Source of the DNA: Nitrospira sp.
Lineage (GTDB): Bacteria > Nitrospirota > Thermodesulfovibrionia > Thermodesulfovibrionales > Dissulfurispiraceae
Direction: 5' to 3'
DNA length: 64,000 nucleotides
Assembly (NCBI GenBank): GCA_002634385.1
Contig: NSJL01000010.1
Span: 1-64,000, forward strand
Position 1 is the stretch's first letter, and each line of letters opens with the position of its first letter. The notes beneath the pieces are model-generated. The model did no database searches. It was not told the origin of the DNA and saw only the letters and a list, made by a program, of their open reading frames with translations. Shown piece after piece: positions 60,930-64,000 of this stretch. A program made the position numbers and the translations under genes.

Positions 60930-63809
60930 ATGACACATAAGAAGAAACTTATTGAAGTTGCCCTGCCACTGGAGGCGATAAACAAGGCCAGTGCGCGAGA
61001 GAAGTCTATCCGGCATGGACATCCGAGCACGCTGCATCTCTGGTGGGCGCGGCGGCCACTTGCGGCGGCGCGGGCGGTGATCTTCAGCCAGATGGTTGAT
61101 GACCCTTCGGCATATCCTGATCTATTCCCCACGGAAAAGGCACAGGAGAAGGAGCGGCAGAGGCTTTTCAAGATTATCGAGGAGCTGGTCCAGTGGGAGA
61201 ACACAACCAACGAAGAAGTGCTTCAGAGGGCGCGTGAAGAAATATGGCAGAGCTGGCGGCGGGCGTGCGTTGAAAATATTGATCATCCGAGGGCAAAGGA
61301 ACTGTTTGACAGGCACAAGCTGCCAGCCTTCCATGATCCCTTTGCGGGCGGCGGGGCGTTGCCGCTTGAGGCTCAGCGGCTGGGGCTTGAAGCTTATGCG
61401 AGCGACTTGAACCCGGTGGCAGTGCTTATCAACAAAGCGATGATCGAGATCCCCCCGAAGTTTGCAGGTAAACCTCCAGTGAATCCAGAGGCCCGGAAGG
61501 ATAAGACACTAATTGCCCGAGAATGGAAAGGTGCACAGGGGCTTGCCGAGGATGTCCGTTACTATGGCAAATGGATGCGCAATGAGGCTGAAAAGCGGGT
61601 CGGGCATTTATATCCGAAGGTCGAGATCACGGCCGAGATGGCAAAGGAGAGACCAGACCTAAAACCGCTCATTGGAAAGAAGCTGACTGTTATAGCATGG
61701 ATATGGGCTCGCACAGTAAAGAGTCCAAACCCGGCTTTTGCGAATGTGGATGTGCCGCTTGCTTCGACATTCATGCTCTCCACTAAGGTCGGAAAAGAAG
61801 CCTACGTTGAACCAGTGATCGAAAATGGGAACTATCGATTTGTTGTAAGAGTAGGGAAACCTAAGAATCTCGAAGCAGCGAAAAATGGAACCAAACTCGC
61901 ACGGGCAAACTTTGTTTGCCTGATGTCCGGCACTCCTATATCGGGAGATTACATAAAATCTGAGGGCAAAGCTGGGCGCATGGCTGTTCGACTAATGGCC
62001 ATTGTTGCTGAAGGCGAGCGTGGACGATTATATTTTTCACCCACAGCAGAGCATGAGACCATTGCTGCGGTGGCACAACCGAAATGGCGACCAGATGGTG
62101 ATGTGCCTGCACGACTCACGGGTGGAACTTGTGTGCCCTATGGCTTAGAACAGTGGGGCGACCTTTTCGCTAACCGCCAGATTGTCGCTTTGACGACCTT
62201 TTCAGACCTTGTGCAAGAAATACGAGAGATTGTGCAGAGAGATGCGACTAATAGTCGTCTTGTATCTGATAGTGAGAGTTTATCCACGACTGGCGCTGGT
62301 GCAGCTGATTATGCTGATGCTGTAAGCGCATATCTTGGGTTCCTTGTTGATCAGCAGACAAATCAGTCAAGTACACTTTGCGGGTGGAACAATATCAATC
62401 AACAGATGATTGTGACATTCTCTCGTCAGTCTATAGCAATGGTCTGGGATTTCGCAGAGTGCAACGTTTTTTCCACGTCAACTGGTAGCCTTTGGAATTT
62501 GCTTGAAAGACAAGTCAAGGGTATTGCTTCACTGAGTTTAAACAGTAGTAGTGGTCAAGCCTTTCAGGTCGATGCTATGGTTCAACAGGTATCCGCAGGG
62601 AAAGTTGTTGCGACAGATCCGCCATACTATGACAATATTGCATACGCCGACCTATCAGACTTTTTCTATGTCTGGTTACGTCGCTCACTCAAGTCAGTAT
62701 TCCCTGATCTTTTTACAACACTCACAGTTCCCAAGGCTGAGGAATTGGTGGCTACGGCCTATCGTCACGGTAATAGAGAAAAGGCTGAAGCTTTCTTTCT
62801 TAAGGGGATGACTCAAGCCATTCACCGCCTTGCCGAGCAGTCGCACCCAGCTTTTCCAGTGACAATTTTCTATGCGTTTAAACAATCAGAATCCAAGAGT
62901 GAAACCGGAACATCAAGCACCGGTTGGGAGACTTTTCTTGAGGCAATTATAGGGGCGGGATTTGCAATCACAGGTACATGGCCAGTAAAGACTGAGTCTG
63001 CGAACAAACTCAAAGCCGAAGTCAGTGCTCTTGCATCCAGTATAGTCCTTGTTTGTCGCCATAGATCAGATGTTGCACCTACAACAACTCGTCGCGAGTT
63101 TCTGAACCAGCTCAAGACTGAACTTCCTGTTGCTCTTGCGCATTTGCAAAAAGGCAATATCGCGCCGGTGGACTTGGCGCAGTCTGCAATTGGCCCCGGC
63201 ATGGCGGTATATACGAGATACTCAAAAGTCCTCGATGCTGCGGGCAACCCGCTTTCCGTAAGGGAGGCATTAGCCCTCATCAATCAGACCCTCGACGAAG
63301 TGCTGGCAGAACAAGAAGGAGACTTTGACGCAGACACGCGCTGGGCGCTGGCGTGGTTCGAGCAGCATGGTTTTGGAGAAGGGCAATTCGGTATTGCTGA
63401 GACACTTTCAAAGGCAAAGAATACGAGCGTTTCCGGCATGGTAGATGCGGGCATTCTTGAATCAAAGGCCGGGCGGGTCTGCCTGCTAAAACCTTCTGAA
63501 CTTCCTGCCGACTGGGACCCGACCACAGATACGCGGCTCACCGTGTGGGAGATGGTTCATCAATTAATCCGTGTGCTTGAAGCAGGTGGCGAAGGAGCGA
63601 CGGCTGAACTTGTAGCAAAGCTGGGCAGCAATGCAGAGGTTGCAAGGGAGCTTGCATACAGGCTTTATACAATCTGTGAGCGCAAAAGACGGGCTCAGGA
63701 AGCCCTCGCATATAACGCTCTTGTCCAGAGCTGGCCAGAGATTATAAGGCTTGCGCGAGAAGGCGGCAAGTCACAGGAAGAGCAGACAGCGATGTTCGAA
63801 GGGGAATAA
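60930..63809 (+). CDS. DUF1156 DNA methyltransferase
   Basis: This 959 aa adenine-type DNA methyltransferase of the anti-phage-associated DUF1156 family has the N-terminal DUF1156 signature [36 protein letters not shown] in its first 45 residues. The SAM-binding DPFAGGG is near 136 and the catalytic DPPYYD at 563-568, in a permuted arrangement. Between them (about 270-540) lies a large, compositionally different target-recognition-like region. The C-terminal part ends in a helical tail. It overlaps neither neighbour; the DUF499 gene follows 3 bp later. Confidence 0.87.
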   Translation: MTHKKKLIEVALPLEAINKASAREKSIRHGHPSTLHLWWARRPLAAARAVIFSQMVDDPSAYPDLFPTEKAQEKERQRLFKIIEELVQWENTTNEEVLQRAREEIWQSWRRACVENIDHPRAKELFDRHKLPAFHDPFAGGGALPLEAQRLGLEAYASDLNPVAVLINKAMIEIPPKFAGKPPVNPEARKDKTLIAREWKGAQGLAEDVRYYGKWMRNEAEKRVGHLYPKVEITAEMAKERPDLKPLIGKKLTVIAWIWARTVKSPNPAFANVDVPLASTFMLSTKVGKEAYVEPVIENGNYRFVVRVGKPKNLEAAKNGTKLARANFVCLMSGTPISGDYIKSEGKAGRMAVRLMAIVAEGERGRLYFSPTAEHETIAAVAQPKWRPDGDVPARLTGGTCVPYGLEQWGDLFANRQIVALTTFSDLVQEIREIVQRDATNSRLVSDSESLSTTGAGAADYADAVSAYLGFLVDQQTNQSSTLCGWNNINQQMIVTFSRQSIAMVWDFAECNVFSTSTGSLWNLLERQVKGIASLSLNSSSGQAFQVDAMVQQVSAGKVVATDPPYYDNIAYADLSDFFYVWLRRSLKSVFPDLFTTLTVPKAEELVATAYRHGNREKAEAFFLKGMTQAIHRLAEQSHPAFPVTIFYAFKQSESKSETGTSSTGWETFLEAIIGAGFAITGTWPVKTESANKLKAEVSALASSIVLVCRHRSDVAPTTTRREFLNQLKTELPVALAHLQKGNIAPVDLAQSAIGPGMAVYTRYSKVLDAAGNPLSVREALALINQTLDEVLAEQEGDFDADTRWALAWFEQHGFGEGQFGIAETLSKAKNTSVSGMVDAGILESKAGRVCLLKPSELPADWDPTTDTRLTVWEMVHQLIRVLEAGGEGATAELVAKLGSNAEVARELAYRLYTICERKRRAQEALAYNALVQSWPEIIRLAREGGKSQEEQTAMFEGE

Positions 63810-63812
63810 GAC

Positions 63813-64000
63813 ATGGCAATAACGAATCATGAGAGAGTCGGCAAGGCGATGGACCTTCTTAAGGAAGGACTTGCACCATTTATCGAGAGAGAGTTCGTTA
63901 GTGTTTATAAACAAAAGGCGTTAGATGAGGCAAAGAGTTTTGTTGCTGATGATCGGCTAAACACCAACCGTCCGCTCAAAGAATGGGATGCAGCTCCGAT
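63813..64000 (+). CDS. Swt1-HEPN/DUF499 ATPase, 5' part only
   Basis: The gene is cut by the window end after 62 codons. The visible N-terminus MAITNHERVGKAMDLLKEGLAPFIEREF is the Swt1-type HEPN domain that begins DUF499 ATPases, the usual partner of DUF1156 methylases. It starts 3 bp after the methylase stop, with GGGGAATAAG nearby. The ATPase and any further system genes lie beyond the window. Confidence 0.72.
   Translation, partial: MAITNHERVGKAMDLLKEGLAPFIEREFVSVYKQKALDEAKSFVADDRLNTNRPLKEWDAAP

Noticed and set aside
1-64000. CRISPR array or intact insertion sequence
   Set aside because: No regularly spaced direct repeats and no transposase gene were seen anywhere in the window.

Overview
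The window looks like a chromosome segment of an anaerobic, autotrophy-capable bacterium. A complete carbon monoxide dehydrogenase/acetyl-CoA synthase (Wood-Ljungdahl carbonyl branch) locus, flavin-based NAD(P)H oxidoreductases, [NiFe]-hydrogenase maturation genes, an eight-heme cytochrome c and sigma-54 regulation sit together. This combination suggests a Nitrospirota or Desulfobacterota-type organism. That placement is inferred from gene content; no ribosomal marker is present.

Bases 1-17600 carry energy and carbon metabolism: a HAD phosphatase, cooC, then acsE-acsD-acsC-acsB-cooS closed by a strong terminator. A second operon follows: a NuoE-like subunit, a NuoF-like subunit fused to CBS domains, a small Fe-S protein and a NuoG-like protein. 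Convergent to it is an NfnA/NfnB-like pair. Together these would move electrons between ferredoxin and NAD(P)H while CODH/ACS makes acetyl-CoA. The acs and nuo-like operons share an inverted repeat (TGTTAC-N5-GTAACA) in their control regions, so a common regulator is likely.

Bases 17900-37400 carry hisG, scpA and then a minus-strand array: a Tim44-like protein with an internal deletion, an amino-acid dehydrogenase, a PhnD-like lipoprotein, a histidine kinase with a heme-type CxxCH in its sensor domain, an NtrC-type regulator, and an octaheme cytochrome c behind a good sigma-54 promoter. After about 1.4 kb of repeat-rich non-coding DNA come two tRNA-Gln genes (CUG, UUG), an ADP-ribosylglycohydrolase, a hydrogenase maturation protease behind another sigma-54-like promoter, hypABFCDE, and a pyridoxamine-phosphate-oxidase-like protein.

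Bases 37400-51640 look like an acquired island. It holds a complete type I Wadjet system (jetABCD, visibly richer in G+C), a BrnT/BrnA pair, an AbiEii-type nucleotidyltransferase with its antitoxin, a PLD-helicase-DUF3427 protein, an AAA/DUF4143 ATPase, a broken GNAT gene, a frameshifted tyrosine recombinase tail and the 3' part of a tRNA-Glu that marks an attachment site.

Bases 52000-64000 form a second defence-like island: a DUF3883 SNF2/DEAD-type helicase, an unknown protein, an HNH-type protein, an AlbA_2 (Schlafen-like) protein, and an operon of a multi-pass membrane protein, an MBL-fold hydrolase, a DUF1156 DNA methyltransferase and the start of a Swt1-HEPN/DUF499 ATPase. Helicase, methylase and DUF499 ATPase resemble known phage-defence clusters. 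The extra membrane/MBL, HNH and unknown genes may be an undescribed elaboration and are the best candidate for a new system here.
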